DNA of 26,800 bases from Synergistales bacterium (GTDB taxonomy: Bacteria; Synergistota; Synergistia; Synergistales; Aminobacteriaceae), in contig BNVG01000013.1 in assembly GCA_025997935.1 (NCBI GenBank), positions 1 through 26,800 of the forward strand, given 5' to 3'. Position numbers and translations under genes: made by a program. Positions within the stretch are counted from its first letter, which is position 1, and every line of letters starts with the position of its first letter. This document shows, one piece after another, positions 1-7,385 of the stretch. The notes under the pieces were generated by a model that was given only the letters and a program-made list of their open reading frames with translations, ran no database searches and was not told the DNA's origin.

Positions 1-84
1 AGCTTAAACAACGAGCAAGCCGCAATATTCATACGCGGTCGTTTCATAAATTCTCACTTGAAAGATTTCCAGGATAATGTATAA
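1..84 (+). CDS. Possible 3' end of an upstream gene
   Basis: Reading from base 1, one plus-strand frame stays open for 27 codons to a TAA at 82-84, and a terminator-like hairpin follows 38 bases later. This would fit the end of a gene lying left of the window. A second plus frame is also open nearly as far (stop near 75-77), so openness alone proves little over this length. The predicted tail is not recognisable. The same bases also contain a promoter-like pair, and both readings cannot easily be right. Confidence 0.25.
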   Translation, partial: SLNNEQAAIFIRGRFINSHLKDFQDNV

Positions 85-85
85 T
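58..85 (+). promoter_or_regulatory. Possible sigma-70 promoter
   Basis: TTGAAA at 58-63 and TATAAT at 80-85 are 16 bases apart, a plausible housekeeping promoter pair. Transcription would start near 92 and meet the hairpin at 122-170 before reaching the peptidase gene. It is therefore either a promoter with an attenuated leader, the promoter of a short RNA of about 80 nt, or a chance match at the end of an upstream gene. Confidence 0.35.
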
Positions 86-121
86 AACGCTAAAAACGGT
101 ATCTGATAAGGGATCAATTTT

Positions 122-170
122 CCGCGCGTAGGCGCTCCATGTTTTGGGACGGCGACGCGCGGATTTTTTT
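122..170 (+). terminator. Rho-independent terminator
   Basis: CCGCGCGT at 122-129 pairs perfectly with ACGCGCGG at 155-162 and is followed by seven T at 164-170. It works on the plus strand only. It lies upstream of the peptidase gene, so it ends either an incoming transcript or a short leader. Confidence 0.75.
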
Positions 171-227
171 GTTGCGTAGAACATATCTGTTTTTTCCGGC
201 AAATTATCTGAAAGGGAGGAATTTGAT

Positions 228-1913
228 TTGATGATGAATAGTTTTACACGTAAGGCGTTTTTTAGGGTATTAGCGTTTTTTGCGGTGGTTTTGGCGTTGC
301 CGATAGCGGGCGCTTTCGCCTCGGGGCTGAAATACGCGCCCCTGAACCCCGAATATCTGAGGTATATCGAAGAGAAGCCGCAGACTGGGTACGTTCCGTC
401 CCCCATAGACTGGTCGCACCTGAAAAAGAAACCCAAGGCCGGCGGCGCAGGCGCGCGCGTGCAAGCGACTCTGCAAGCGACCCTGCCCGCGCGTTTTGAT
501 CTTTCGGCGCAGGGGAAGACCCCGCCGGTTCTGAATCAGCGCAACTGGGGCACCTGCTGGGCTTTCGCGGCTACCGAGGCTATGGAGTCCAACCTTCTGA
601 TGCAGGGTCATGAGCGCACCCCTCTCTCGGAGTTTCATCTCGCTTATTTCACGTACAGTTATGACGACGTAAACAAACTTCCGGGCTTCACGAGAAACGC
701 ATCCTGGCGGGACAACAAGAATCTGAATCCCGTCTTTGACAACGGGGGCTACCCCCAGCAGTCTGTCGCGATGCTCGCCAGAGGAACCGGCCCCGTTTTT
801 GAGGCGGACGCGCCTTACCCGGAAGAAGTGGATGAGGATGGGTACGACTGGATAAACTATATTCCGCCCGCGCCCTACGCCGCGTCTCAATACAGACTGA
901 AAGAGGCCTCGTACCATCTTGATCCTGACGACCTCAAAAGCGCGCTCATGAAAAACGGCGCTTTGTTTATAGGTTTCTACGCCTACGACGACCAGCCATT
1001 AGTAGATGGTTGCAATTATTACTACCCCGATCCGATAAACGCGAACCACGCGGTGCTGCTTGTCGGATGGGACGATGATTATCCGGCGGAGAAGTTTAAC
1101 TATAACAACCGTGTTCCTGAGGGCCCCGGCGCATGGAAAATTCAGAACAGCTGGGGGACGGCATCTCCTAACGGACAGCCGATAGGCGACAACGGCTATT
1201 TTTACATCTCTTACCATGACAAGTCGTTCCTCGACAAAGCGACAACGCCCGCGCTTTCTTTGGTTTTGGAGCCTATAGAGTACGACGGTATCTATTCGCA
1301 CGACCCATTGGGTCAGTGCCAAATAATCAAAGGAAACGGTTTGTCCGAATTGCTGACGGCGAACGCCTTTGAGGCCGAACGGGACGAGAAAATCGTATCG
1401 GTCAGCTTCATTACCGCGAACAAGGATATGAACTACGAAATTGCCGTCTATAAAGACATACCGGACGGAAAAGCGCCTGACGCTGGCGTAAAAGCGCACA
1501 GCCAAAGCGGCAAGGCCGACACCGTGGGGTACATTTCCGTCAAACTTACTTCGCCGGTACAGGTAAAGAAGGGCGAACGGTTTGCCATTGTGGTAAAAAT
1601 GGGCACGACGGACGGCTCGGAGGCGGGTTTGCCCGTGGAGACGATGCTCCCTCAGTATAGCGACTCTGCCGCTGTCGCGCCCGCTCAAAGCTATGTGTTC
1701 TACGAGGGGGAATGGCGCGACGCCTACGCTTTGTTAATGGACGACGCGAATGACGCTTATTCGGTCAGAAACTTCAACGTGTGCGTCAAGGCGTTCACCG
1801 TAGCGTCGTCCGCCGGGTCTGGAAGTTCGGGCGGCGGATGCAACGTCGGCGTCGTATCGCCGTTGCTGCTCGCGGCAGCCGGATTGTTCGGGCTGAAGAT
1901 TAAAAAGAGATAA
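228..1913 (+). CDS. Secreted papain-family (C1A) cysteine peptidase with Synergist-CTERM tail
   Basis: This is a 561-residue exported peptidase. Residues 4-32 form a signal peptide (basic TRK, hydrophobic core, ending near GAFAS). The catalytic domain is papain-like: oxyanion Gln104 and nucleophile Cys110 in NQRNWGTCWAFA, His274 in NANHAVLLVGW, and Asn307 in WKIQNSWGT, so the active site is complete. Roughly residues 365-525 are beta-rich and fit the lectin-like domain often following such bacterial C1 peptidases. The C-terminus has a Gly/Ser linker, GGGCN with Cys538, a hydrophobic stretch and KIKKR, the Synergist-CTERM sorting signal, which predicts processing and surface attachment. The start is TTG 228 or ATG 231, both served by AGGGAGGA at 213-220. 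A role in extracellular protein digestion is inferred. Confidence 0.9.
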   Translation: MMMNSFTRKAFFRVLAFFAVVLALPIAGAFASGLKYAPLNPEYLRYIEEKPQTGYVPSPIDWSHLKKKPKAGGAGARVQATLQATLPARFDLSAQGKTPPVLNQRNWGTCWAFAATEAMESNLLMQGHERTPLSEFHLAYFTYSYDDVNKLPGFTRNASWRDNKNLNPVFDNGGYPQQSVAMLARGTGPVFEADAPYPEEVDEDGYDWINYIPPAPYAASQYRLKEASYHLDPDDLKSALMKNGALFIGFYAYDDQPLVDGCNYYYPDPINANHAVLLVGWDDDYPAEKFNYNNRVPEGPGAWKIQNSWGTASPNGQPIGDNGYFYISYHDKSFLDKATTPALSLVLEPIEYDGIYSHDPLGQCQIIKGNGLSELLTANAFEAERDEKIVSVSFITANKDMNYEIAVYKDIPDGKAPDAGVKAHSQSGKADTVGYISVKLTSPVQVKKGERFAIVVKMGTTDGSEAGLPVETMLPQYSDSAAVAPAQSYVFYEGEWRDAYALLMDDANDAYSVRNFNVCVKAFTVASSAGSGSSGGGCNVGVVSPLLLAAAGLFGLKIKKR

Positions 1914-1929
1914 TCGAGGTTCGAGGATT

Positions 1930-2121
1930 ATGTCAGGGAAGCTCCTTATCTCATCCGCGCACCATAGCGAGGGCGAATCATTTGAGTCGAACGACTCTGT
2001 GACGATTCCCGTGAACAGGGGCGGCGGGGGCGGGGGTGGAGACGGTTGCGACGTCGGCATAGCCGGCGCGGCGGGGGTTGCGCTCTTGGCCGTCGCGGTG
2101 ACGAGGCGCAGGCGCGGTTAG
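1930..2121 (+). CDS. Orphan Synergist-CTERM mini-protein, probably a gene remnant
   Basis: This 63-residue frame starts 16 bases after the peptidase stop. Its second half is a run of seven glycines, DGCDVG, a hydrophobic stretch rich in Ala and Val, and TRRRRG, which is again the Synergist-CTERM layout. The first half has no signal peptide, so the product could not be exported in the usual way and the tail would have nothing to sort. A weak GAGG at 1916-1919 lies 10 bases before ATG 1930. The simplest reading is the surviving 3' end of a second surface-protein gene; a genuine short protein is the alternative. Confidence 0.45.
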   Translation: MSGKLLISSAHHSEGESFESNDSVTIPVNRGGGGGGGDGCDVGIAGAAGVALLAVAVTRRRRG

Positions 2122-2142
2122 AAACGCGTTTTTCGTAAATGT

Positions 2143-2173
2143 GAAGCGGGCCTTCCGTATGGGGGCCCGCTTC
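2143..2173. terminator. Hairpin, possible terminator without a clear T-run
   Basis: GAAGCGGGCC at 2143-2152 pairs perfectly with GGCCCGCTTC at 2164-2173 around an 11-base loop. No T-run follows on either strand, so it may be an unusual terminator or an RNA-stabilising structure closing the peptidase region. Confidence 0.4.
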
Positions 2174-2211
2174 GGTCATATACGGCCGCGAATCTTCTAT
2201 TGTGGCGCGAG

Positions 2212-2264
2212 GAGATATTGATTGTTTCATGATACAATATCTCACAATTCTTTATACAATATTG
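2212..2264 (+). promoter_or_regulatory. Promoter and operator-like repeats of the symporter gene
   Basis: An extended -10, TGATACAAT (2230-2238), precedes the symporter gene. It overlaps a perfect inverted repeat, GAGATATTG (2212-2220) and CAATATCTC (2235-2243). The half-site CAATAT recurs at 2257-2262 inside the palindrome CAATATTG, 22 bases after the first copy, about two helical turns. This looks like a promoter with bound-regulator sites; no regulator gene is adjacent. Confidence 0.45.
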
Positions 2265-2283
2265 AAAAGGAGAGGTGAGATGT

Positions 2284-3516
2284 ATGGCTAGTAAGGGAAT
2301 GTCTTTGCTGTGGAAGATAAGCATCGGGTTTGTTCTTGGTATCGTCTTGGGATTCGCGGTTGGCCCTATGGTGAGCGACAACGTCGTTTTAAGCGGATAC
2401 GTCATGCCATTTTTGAACGTCGTGGGGAACATATTCCTCACGCTTTTGAAGATGATTATTGTACCGTTGGTGTTTTCGAGCATCGTCGTCGGGGCGGCGT
2501 CCATCGGAGACCCTAAGGCTCTGGGGCGCATAGGAATAAAGACCCTTGTGCTTTACCTTCTTACGACCGCTGTCGCCATCGTCATCGGACTCGTTCTGGG
2601 CAACGTGATACAGCCCGGCGTGGGCATGAACATAGCGGGCGCGGTGGGCGAGGCCAGGGCGGCCAAACCTTTGCTCGACGTGATGCTCGACATCTTCCCG
2701 GCAAACCCGCTCGATTCTATGATCAAGGCCAATATGCTACAGATTATAGTTTTTGCCCTCTTTGTGGGAGTGGCCGCCATATTCGCGGGCGAGAAGGGCA
2801 AGAGATTAGTCGGCGCGTTCGAAGCCTTGGCTGAGGTTATGTACTCCATGACGCACATGATAATGAACCTCGCGCCCTACGGCGTGTTCGCCCTCATAGC
2901 TGTAACGGCGTCCAAGTACGGTGTGGCCATACTCGCGCCGTTCGCTAAAGTCATAGCCGCAGTCTATATCGGCTGTGTTATTCACGCGGTCGTAGTGTAC
3001 TCAGGTATGATCGTCGTTTTCTGCCGCCGCTCGCCTCTGTGGTACTTCAGGGGCATTCAGGAGGCCTCCATAACGGCTTTCGTCACGCGCTCAAGCTCCG
3101 CCACGCTCCCCATCACAATAGCCAACGTGCAGGAAAACCTCGGCGTTTCAGAGGGGATAAGCTCGTTTGTACTGCCTCTTGGGGCTACCATCAACATGGA
3201 CGGCACGGCGCTCTATCAGGGCGTCTGCGCGCTCTTTGTCGCTCAGGCGTTTGGCGTAGAGCTCAGCATGAGCGCCCAGATTAGCATAATCGTCACGGCG
3301 ACGCTGGCCTCTATAGGCACAGCCGGCGTACCCGGAGCGGGTCTGATAATGCTGACGATGGTTCTCACGAGCACGGGTCTTCCGATAGAGGGTATAGGCC
3401 TCGTGGCCGGCATCGACGCCGTCTTGGACGCTATGCGTACATGTATAAACGTCACGGGCGACACGGCGGTCTGCGCCGTCGTAGCGGCGTCGGAGGGCGA
3501 GAAGCTCAAAGCGTGA
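2284..3516 (+). CDS. Na+ (or H+):glutamate/aspartate-type symporter, SLC1/DAACS family
   Basis: This 410-residue inner-membrane carrier is full length for the family. It has the serine-rich hairpin TRSSSATLPIT, the NMDGT motif that helps bind sodium, and a final helix reading IDAVLDAMRT then NVTGD. Asp382 and Arg385 correspond to the aspartate and arginine that bind the amino group and side-chain carboxylate in archaeal GltPh, which favours an acidic amino acid or dicarboxylate over serine/threonine. ATG 2284 is chosen because AGGAG at 2269-2273 lies 10 bases upstream; an in-frame GTG at 2275 falls within the Shine-Dalgarno region. The gene has its own promoter and terminator. Its position before the 2-oxoacid oxidation operon suggests glutamate supply, which is an inference. 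Confidence 0.9.
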   Translation: MASKGMSLLWKISIGFVLGIVLGFAVGPMVSDNVVLSGYVMPFLNVVGNIFLTLLKMIIVPLVFSSIVVGAASIGDPKALGRIGIKTLVLYLLTTAVAIVIGLVLGNVIQPGVGMNIAGAVGEARAAKPLLDVMLDIFPANPLDSMIKANMLQIIVFALFVGVAAIFAGEKGKRLVGAFEALAEVMYSMTHMIMNLAPYGVFALIAVTASKYGVAILAPFAKVIAAVYIGCVIHAVVVYSGMIVVFCRRSPLWYFRGIQEASITAFVTRSSSATLPITIANVQENLGVSEGISSFVLPLGATINMDGTALYQGVCALFVAQAFGVELSMSAQISIIVTATLASIGTAGVPGAGLIMLTMVLTSTGLPIEGIGLVAGIDAVLDAMRTCINVTGDTAVCAVVAASEGEKLKA

Positions 3517-3570
3517 GGTAAACCGCTTTTTTCTGAATATTTAGCAAACCGCAGGAATTATTTTTGTTGT

Positions 3571-3604
3571 GCAGAGACGTTGCGCGTAACGTCTCTGCAT
3601 TTTT
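3571..3604 (+). terminator. Rho-independent terminator after the symporter gene
   Basis: An 11-bp perfect stem, GCAGAGACGTT (3571-3581) with AACGTCTCTGC (3588-3598), closes a six-base loop and is followed by ATTTTT. It separates the symporter transcript from the kor operon. Confidence 0.9.
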
Positions 3605-3628
3605 ATATCATATTTTTTATATTATATT

Positions 3629-3663
3629 TTGTAGAATACATTATATATTGTATATGCTACAAT
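3629..3663 (+). promoter_or_regulatory. Promoter and palindromic operator of the kor-suc operon
   Basis: An extended -10, TGCTACAAT (3655-3663), lies 50 bases before korA in an A+T-rich stretch. It overlaps an imperfect two-part palindrome: TTGTAG (3629-3634) with CTACAA (3657-3662), and inside it ATACA (3636-3640) with TGTAT (3649-3653). Repressor binding there would block the promoter. The regulator is not in the window. Confidence 0.45.
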
Positions 3664-3712
3664 AATTTCAGCGATAGATGCCTGTGTTCTTTACAGAACG
3701 GGGAGTGTGCAA

Positions 3713-4873
3713 ATGGGAAAAGGACAAAAAGAGAACAGAGTTTTGAGCGGCGTGCATTTTATGCAGGGCAATTACGCGGCGGTGGAGGGGGCTTTGGCGG
3801 CGGGGTGCGATTTCTTCGCCGGTTATCCCATCACGCCGGCCAATGAGGTTTCGGAGCGGATGTCACAGCGTTTGCCGGCTGTGGGCGGCGTGTTTTTACA
3901 GGGCGAGGACGAGCTTTGCTCCATCAACGCCGTCGCGGCGGCCTCTTTGGCGGGAGCGAAGGCGATGACGGCTACGGCCAGCGCGGGGTACGACTATCTG
4001 CAAGAGGGGCTCGAATACGGAGTGGCGGTCGAGGCGCCGATGGTTGTCGTGGATGTTCAGCGATGCCGGGGCGAGAACTTCGCCACTCAGGCTGACATTA
4101 TGCAGGTTCACTGGGGCCCTGCCGGCGACCATGAAATGATAGTCCTGGCGCCAAGTTCCGTGCAGGAGCTTTTCGATTTCACGGTGAGGGCGTTCAACCT
4201 CGCAGAGGAATACCGAACGCCGGTCATAGTGCTGTCCGAGACGACCATAGCCCTGATGCGGGAGCGGTTGGTCATCCCTGAGGCGGACAAAATTGAGATA
4301 GTGAACCGCAAGTGGACGACAAAGACGCCCGAGGAATATCTGCCCTTCAAGGCGGACTCCGAATGGGGCGTGCCGGAGTTCTCGGGCATTGGGCGCGGAT
4401 ACCACACTATCTACTCCATCAATCCCCACGACGAAAAGGGCAGTATAGAGTGGGATCCCGACGCTTTTGAACGGCTTTACACGCGCATTCCGGCCAAGGT
4501 GGCGCGAAACCGGGGAAAAATATCGACCGTGCAGCGATACGGCTTAGACGACGCGAAAGTGGCCTTGGTCGCCTACGGCAGCGAGGTTAGGCCCTGCCTT
4601 GACGCGATGAACGCGCTGCGCGAACAGGGCAAAAAAGTGGGCGTCATAAAGCTCGACGCGCCGTGGCCGTTCCCTGAAGAAGCAATAGAGGAACTGAGCC
4701 GCAGCGTGGACCTCGTCGTGACTGTCGAGATGAACATCGGCAAGTACGCGGGCGAAATAGAGCGCGCGTGCAGCGGGCGGTGCCGCACAGGCCGCGTTAC
4801 CAAAAACAGAGGGCTGATTCACTCTCCTGAGGAAATTCTGGAGAGCCTGAACGGCTTTGAGGAGGTGCGTTGA
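3713..4873 (+). CDS. korA: 2-oxoacid:ferredoxin oxidoreductase, alpha subunit
   Basis: This is the alpha subunit (386 residues) of a cytoplasmic complex that oxidatively decarboxylates a 2-oxoacid to its acyl-CoA and reduces ferredoxin. The N-terminal pyrimidine-binding half of the thiamine-diphosphate site carries GYPITPANE (residues 37-45) and the ASAGYDYLQEGLE stretch; the C-terminal half is the transketolase-C-like domain. It has no fused gamma or ferredoxin domain; those are separate genes downstream. ATG 3713 follows GGGGAG by 7 bases, whereas the in-frame GTG at 3707 is too close to that site. The paired sucCD genes point to 2-oxoglutarate as substrate, though branched-chain 2-oxoacids cannot be excluded from the sequence. 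Confidence 0.88.
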   Translation: MGKGQKENRVLSGVHFMQGNYAAVEGALAAGCDFFAGYPITPANEVSERMSQRLPAVGGVFLQGEDELCSINAVAAASLAGAKAMTATASAGYDYLQEGLEYGVAVEAPMVVVDVQRCRGENFATQADIMQVHWGPAGDHEMIVLAPSSVQELFDFTVRAFNLAEEYRTPVIVLSETTIALMRERLVIPEADKIEIVNRKWTTKTPEEYLPFKADSEWGVPEFSGIGRGYHTIYSINPHDEKGSIEWDPDAFERLYTRIPAKVARNRGKISTVQRYGLDDAKVALVAYGSEVRPCLDAMNALREQGKKVGVIKLDAPWPFPEEAIEELSRSVDLVVTVEMNIGKYAGEIERACSGRCRTGRVTKNRGLIHSPEEILESLNGFEEVR

Positions 4874-4874
4874 G

Positions 4875-5705
4875 GTGACTTTCCCAATAAACCCACTGCG
4901 AAAATATGTCAGAGAGGACAGAATGCCGCATTTTTTCTGCCCCGGCTGCGGTTGCGGACAGGTGTTGGGCTCCTTTCTCAGGGGCGTCGACGCCCTTTCC
5001 CTTGACATAAACAAAATGGCTACCGTCGCGGGCGTGGGATGCACGGCCCGGATTCCCGTTTACATGAAGACGGACACGCTGCACGGCGTCCACGGAAGAA
5101 CTCTGCCCTGGGCTACGGGGATTAAGCTGCACTCCCCAGAGACGAAGGTAATCGTTTTCGCCGGAGACGGAGACGCGGTTTCCATCGGCGGCAACCACTT
5201 CATTCACGCCGCGCGCAGAAACTTGGATGTTTTGATGATAGTCGTGAACAATTTCAACTTCGCCATGACGGGCGGACAGGTGGCCCCGATGACCCCGGCC
5301 GGTTCGGTCACCATGACTACGCCGTACGGCAGCGGCGAACCCCCCTTCGACCTCTGCGCTCTGGCCGTCGCGGCGGGCGCGACTTATGTCGCCCGCACCG
5401 CCACGCCATACATCCCCCAGATGGATCAGGCCATTCAAAAAGGCCTCGAACACAAGGGCTTCGGCGTCGTCGAAGTTCTCTCGCAGTGCCCGACGCACTT
5501 TGGGCGTTACGCCTTGGGCAGCGGCTCTCCCGCGAAGACCCTTGACTGGATTCGCGGCATTTGCGTCCCTAAGGCCAAGGCCGATACCCTCTCACCGGAA
5601 GATTTGAGGGGTAAACTCGTCACGGGCGAATTTGTCAGCGTCTCTCGTCCGGTATTCAAGGGCAGCACGTTTTTGAAGGACGAGAATGGAGGGCATAACT
5701 CATGA
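4875..5705 (+). CDS. korB: 2-oxoacid:ferredoxin oxidoreductase, beta subunit
   Basis: This 276-residue beta subunit binds the diphosphate end of thiamine diphosphate. The cofactor motif is visible as GDGD at residues 97-100 and NN at 125-126, with FNFAMTGGQ after it. The N-terminal CPGCGCG (22-28) and Cys56 are typical of the family. GTG 4875 is preferred because GAGGAGG at 4859-4865 is 9 bases upstream and the start sits one base after the korA stop, giving tight coupling. A TTG at 4857 would overlap korA and lies in the Shine-Dalgarno region. The length matches stand-alone KorB proteins. Confidence 0.88.
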   Translation: MTFPINPLRKYVREDRMPHFFCPGCGCGQVLGSFLRGVDALSLDINKMATVAGVGCTARIPVYMKTDTLHGVHGRTLPWATGIKLHSPETKVIVFAGDGDAVSIGGNHFIHAARRNLDVLMIVVNNFNFAMTGGQVAPMTPAGSVTMTTPYGSGEPPFDLCALAVAAGATYVARTATPYIPQMDQAIQKGLEHKGFGVVEVLSQCPTHFGRYALGSGSPAKTLDWIRGICVPKAKADTLSPEDLRGKLVTGEFVSVSRPVFKGSTFLKDENGGHNS

Positions 5706-6256
5706 GTTCCGTCGCGAAAGCCACCAGTATTCGTTTCAGCGGTTTCGGAGGTCAGGGGATAATTCTCTCGGCGGTTGTGCTGGGGGACGCGCTTGTCATA
5801 CACAGGGGGCTTTACGCGGCTCAGACTCAGTCCTACGGGTCGGAAGCGCGGGGCGGTCAGTGCCAGTCCGAGCTGATGGTATCCGAAAAACCCATCCTGA
5901 CGCCTATTAGCGCCACAAACGACATTCTCGTGGCCATGTTCCAGACGGCGCTCAATACTTACGTCGATTCCTTGCGTAAGGGCGGCGCGCTGTTCGTGGA
6001 CTCGGAGCTTGTGAAGGATTTGAGCCGCGTTCCGTCTGAGACGGCCTGCCATAGCATACCGGCCACTCAAATAGCGAGCGGCTTAGGCAACAAAATGGCC
6101 GCCAACATGGTGATGCTGGGCTACTTTGCCGGCGTCACAAATATGATAAGTTTAGAACACCTCGACTCCGCCCTCGCCGAGAACGTCAGAGCGCAGTTCT
6201 TAGACCTGAACAAAAAAGCGATACGGGCGGGTTTTGACCTGTCGCGCAACGGATAA
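5702..6256 (+). CDS. korC: 2-oxoacid:ferredoxin oxidoreductase, gamma subunit
   Basis: This 184-residue protein is the catalytic gamma subunit of the KorABC complex. The diagnostic glycine loop GFGGQG lies at residues 14-19, followed by the family pattern TQSYGSEARGGQCQSELM. Its ATG overlaps the korB stop in an ATGA (5702-5705), with GGAGGG 8 bases upstream. Subunit stoichiometry should be one-to-one with alpha and beta, consistent with the coupled genes. No iron-sulfur motif is present here; electrons presumably leave through the small ferredoxin at the operon end. Confidence 0.9.
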   Translation: MSSVAKATSIRFSGFGGQGIILSAVVLGDALVIHRGLYAAQTQSYGSEARGGQCQSELMVSEKPILTPISATNDILVAMFQTALNTYVDSLRKGGALFVDSELVKDLSRVPSETACHSIPATQIASGLGNKMAANMVMLGYFAGVTNMISLEHLDSALAENVRAQFLDLNKKAIRAGFDLSRNG

Positions 6257-6261
6257 GCGCT

Positions 6262-7383
6262 ATGAAGCTCTATGAGTTTCAGGGCAAAGCCCTGTTTCGC
6301 CGTTTCGGTATAGCCACGCCGGACGGAGTTCTTCGCCGAAAGGGCGATGTTCTGACGGGCGATAAGGCCTGCGTGCTAAAGGCTCAGACCCTTTCGGGCG
6401 GGCGCGGCAAAGCGGGCGCGGTCGTCCTTTGCAAAACGGAGGCCGAGCGTAACGCGAGCCTCGAAAAAATCCTGAGCATGACGTTGAAGGGCGAGCCTGT
6501 AAACGCGGCGTTGGAAGAAGAACGGGTGGAGATAGAGAAGGAGTTTTACATCTCCATCGCCTTCGACGGCGAGGCGGGCGTCCCTCTGATTATCGCGAGC
6601 GCTTCGGGCGGAATGGATATTGAGGAGGTTGCGGATAAGCACCCCGAGAAGATTTTGAAGCTGCCGTTTGACTCAATAGTCGGCCCTCTCGACTATCACC
6701 TAAGCCGGGTCGCGAAATTTCTGGGAACGCCGCGGGCTAAAGAATTGGCGAGCCTCCTGAGAAAGCTCTGCCTCGCGTATAGCGGCGTCAACGCAACTCT
6801 CTTGGAAATAAACCCTCTGGCACAGACCCCAGATGGCTTTGTCGCGCTGGACTCAAAGGCCGAGCTTGACGACGACGCGGAGAGGCTTCACACGGAGTTT
6901 TTCGACGCGCTACGCAAAGAACAGGGCGAAATCACGGGTAGTGTGGCGAGCGCGCAGCATGACACTATAACCTACGTGCCCTTGGACGGCGACATCGGCC
7001 TTATCTCAGACGGCGCGGGCACGGGAATGCTGGCTCTTGATATGATCCGCGACCGCGGAGGACGGGCCGCCGACTTCTGTGAGATGGGTGGACTGACCAA
7101 CCCCGAGATAATGTACTCGGCTCTGGAGCGCGTGAGCGCGTCGGAAAAACCGCTGCGAAGCCTCTTGGTCGTTTTGATAGGGGGGTTCAACCGCATGGAC
7201 GAGATGGCGGAGGGAATCGTAAAATTCGTGTCAGAGCGCGCTTTTACAAAGATACCCTTAGTCGTGAGGCTTTGCGGAACTATGGAGGAAGAGGGTAAAA
7301 AAATAATGCGGGACGCGGGGCTGAGCGTCTATGACGACCTCGATGACGCCGTGGGCGCGGCTGTAGCGGGAGAGGGTCGGTAG
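6262..7383 (+). CDS. sucC: Succinyl-CoA synthetase (ADP/GDP-forming), beta subunit
   Basis: This 373-residue ATP-grasp subunit starts with the family signature MKLYEFQGKALFRRFG and contains KAQTLSGGRGKAGAV in the nucleotide-binding region, LEINPLA at the metal site, and a C-terminal CoA-ligase domain with GGFNRMDEMAEGIV. With SucD it converts succinyl-CoA, phosphate and ADP (or GDP) to succinate and ATP (or GTP). It is slightly shorter than E. coli SucC. The start is 6 bases after the korC stop with only a weak GGAT upstream, so translation probably depends on coupling to korC. Placement inside the kor operon supports energy conservation from the acyl-CoA made by KorABC. Confidence 0.9.
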   Translation: MKLYEFQGKALFRRFGIATPDGVLRRKGDVLTGDKACVLKAQTLSGGRGKAGAVVLCKTEAERNASLEKILSMTLKGEPVNAALEEERVEIEKEFYISIAFDGEAGVPLIIASASGGMDIEEVADKHPEKILKLPFDSIVGPLDYHLSRVAKFLGTPRAKELASLLRKLCLAYSGVNATLLEINPLAQTPDGFVALDSKAELDDDAERLHTEFFDALRKEQGEITGSVASAQHDTITYVPLDGDIGLISDGAGTGMLALDMIRDRGGRAADFCEMGGLTNPEIMYSALERVSASEKPLRSLLVVLIGGFNRMDEMAEGIVKFVSERAFTKIPLVVRLCGTMEEEGKKIMRDAGLSVYDDLDDAVGAAVAGEGR

Positions 7384-7385
7384 CC

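Noticed and set aside
460..486. Tandem 12-base repeat giving VQATLQATL in the peptidase
   Set aside because: It is a short imperfect duplication in the linker after the signal peptide with no evident role.
270..917. Long minus-strand frame opposite the peptidase
   Set aside because: The plus-strand peptidase has an intact catalytic site; the opposite frame is arginine-rich and motif-free, as expected for an antisense shadow.
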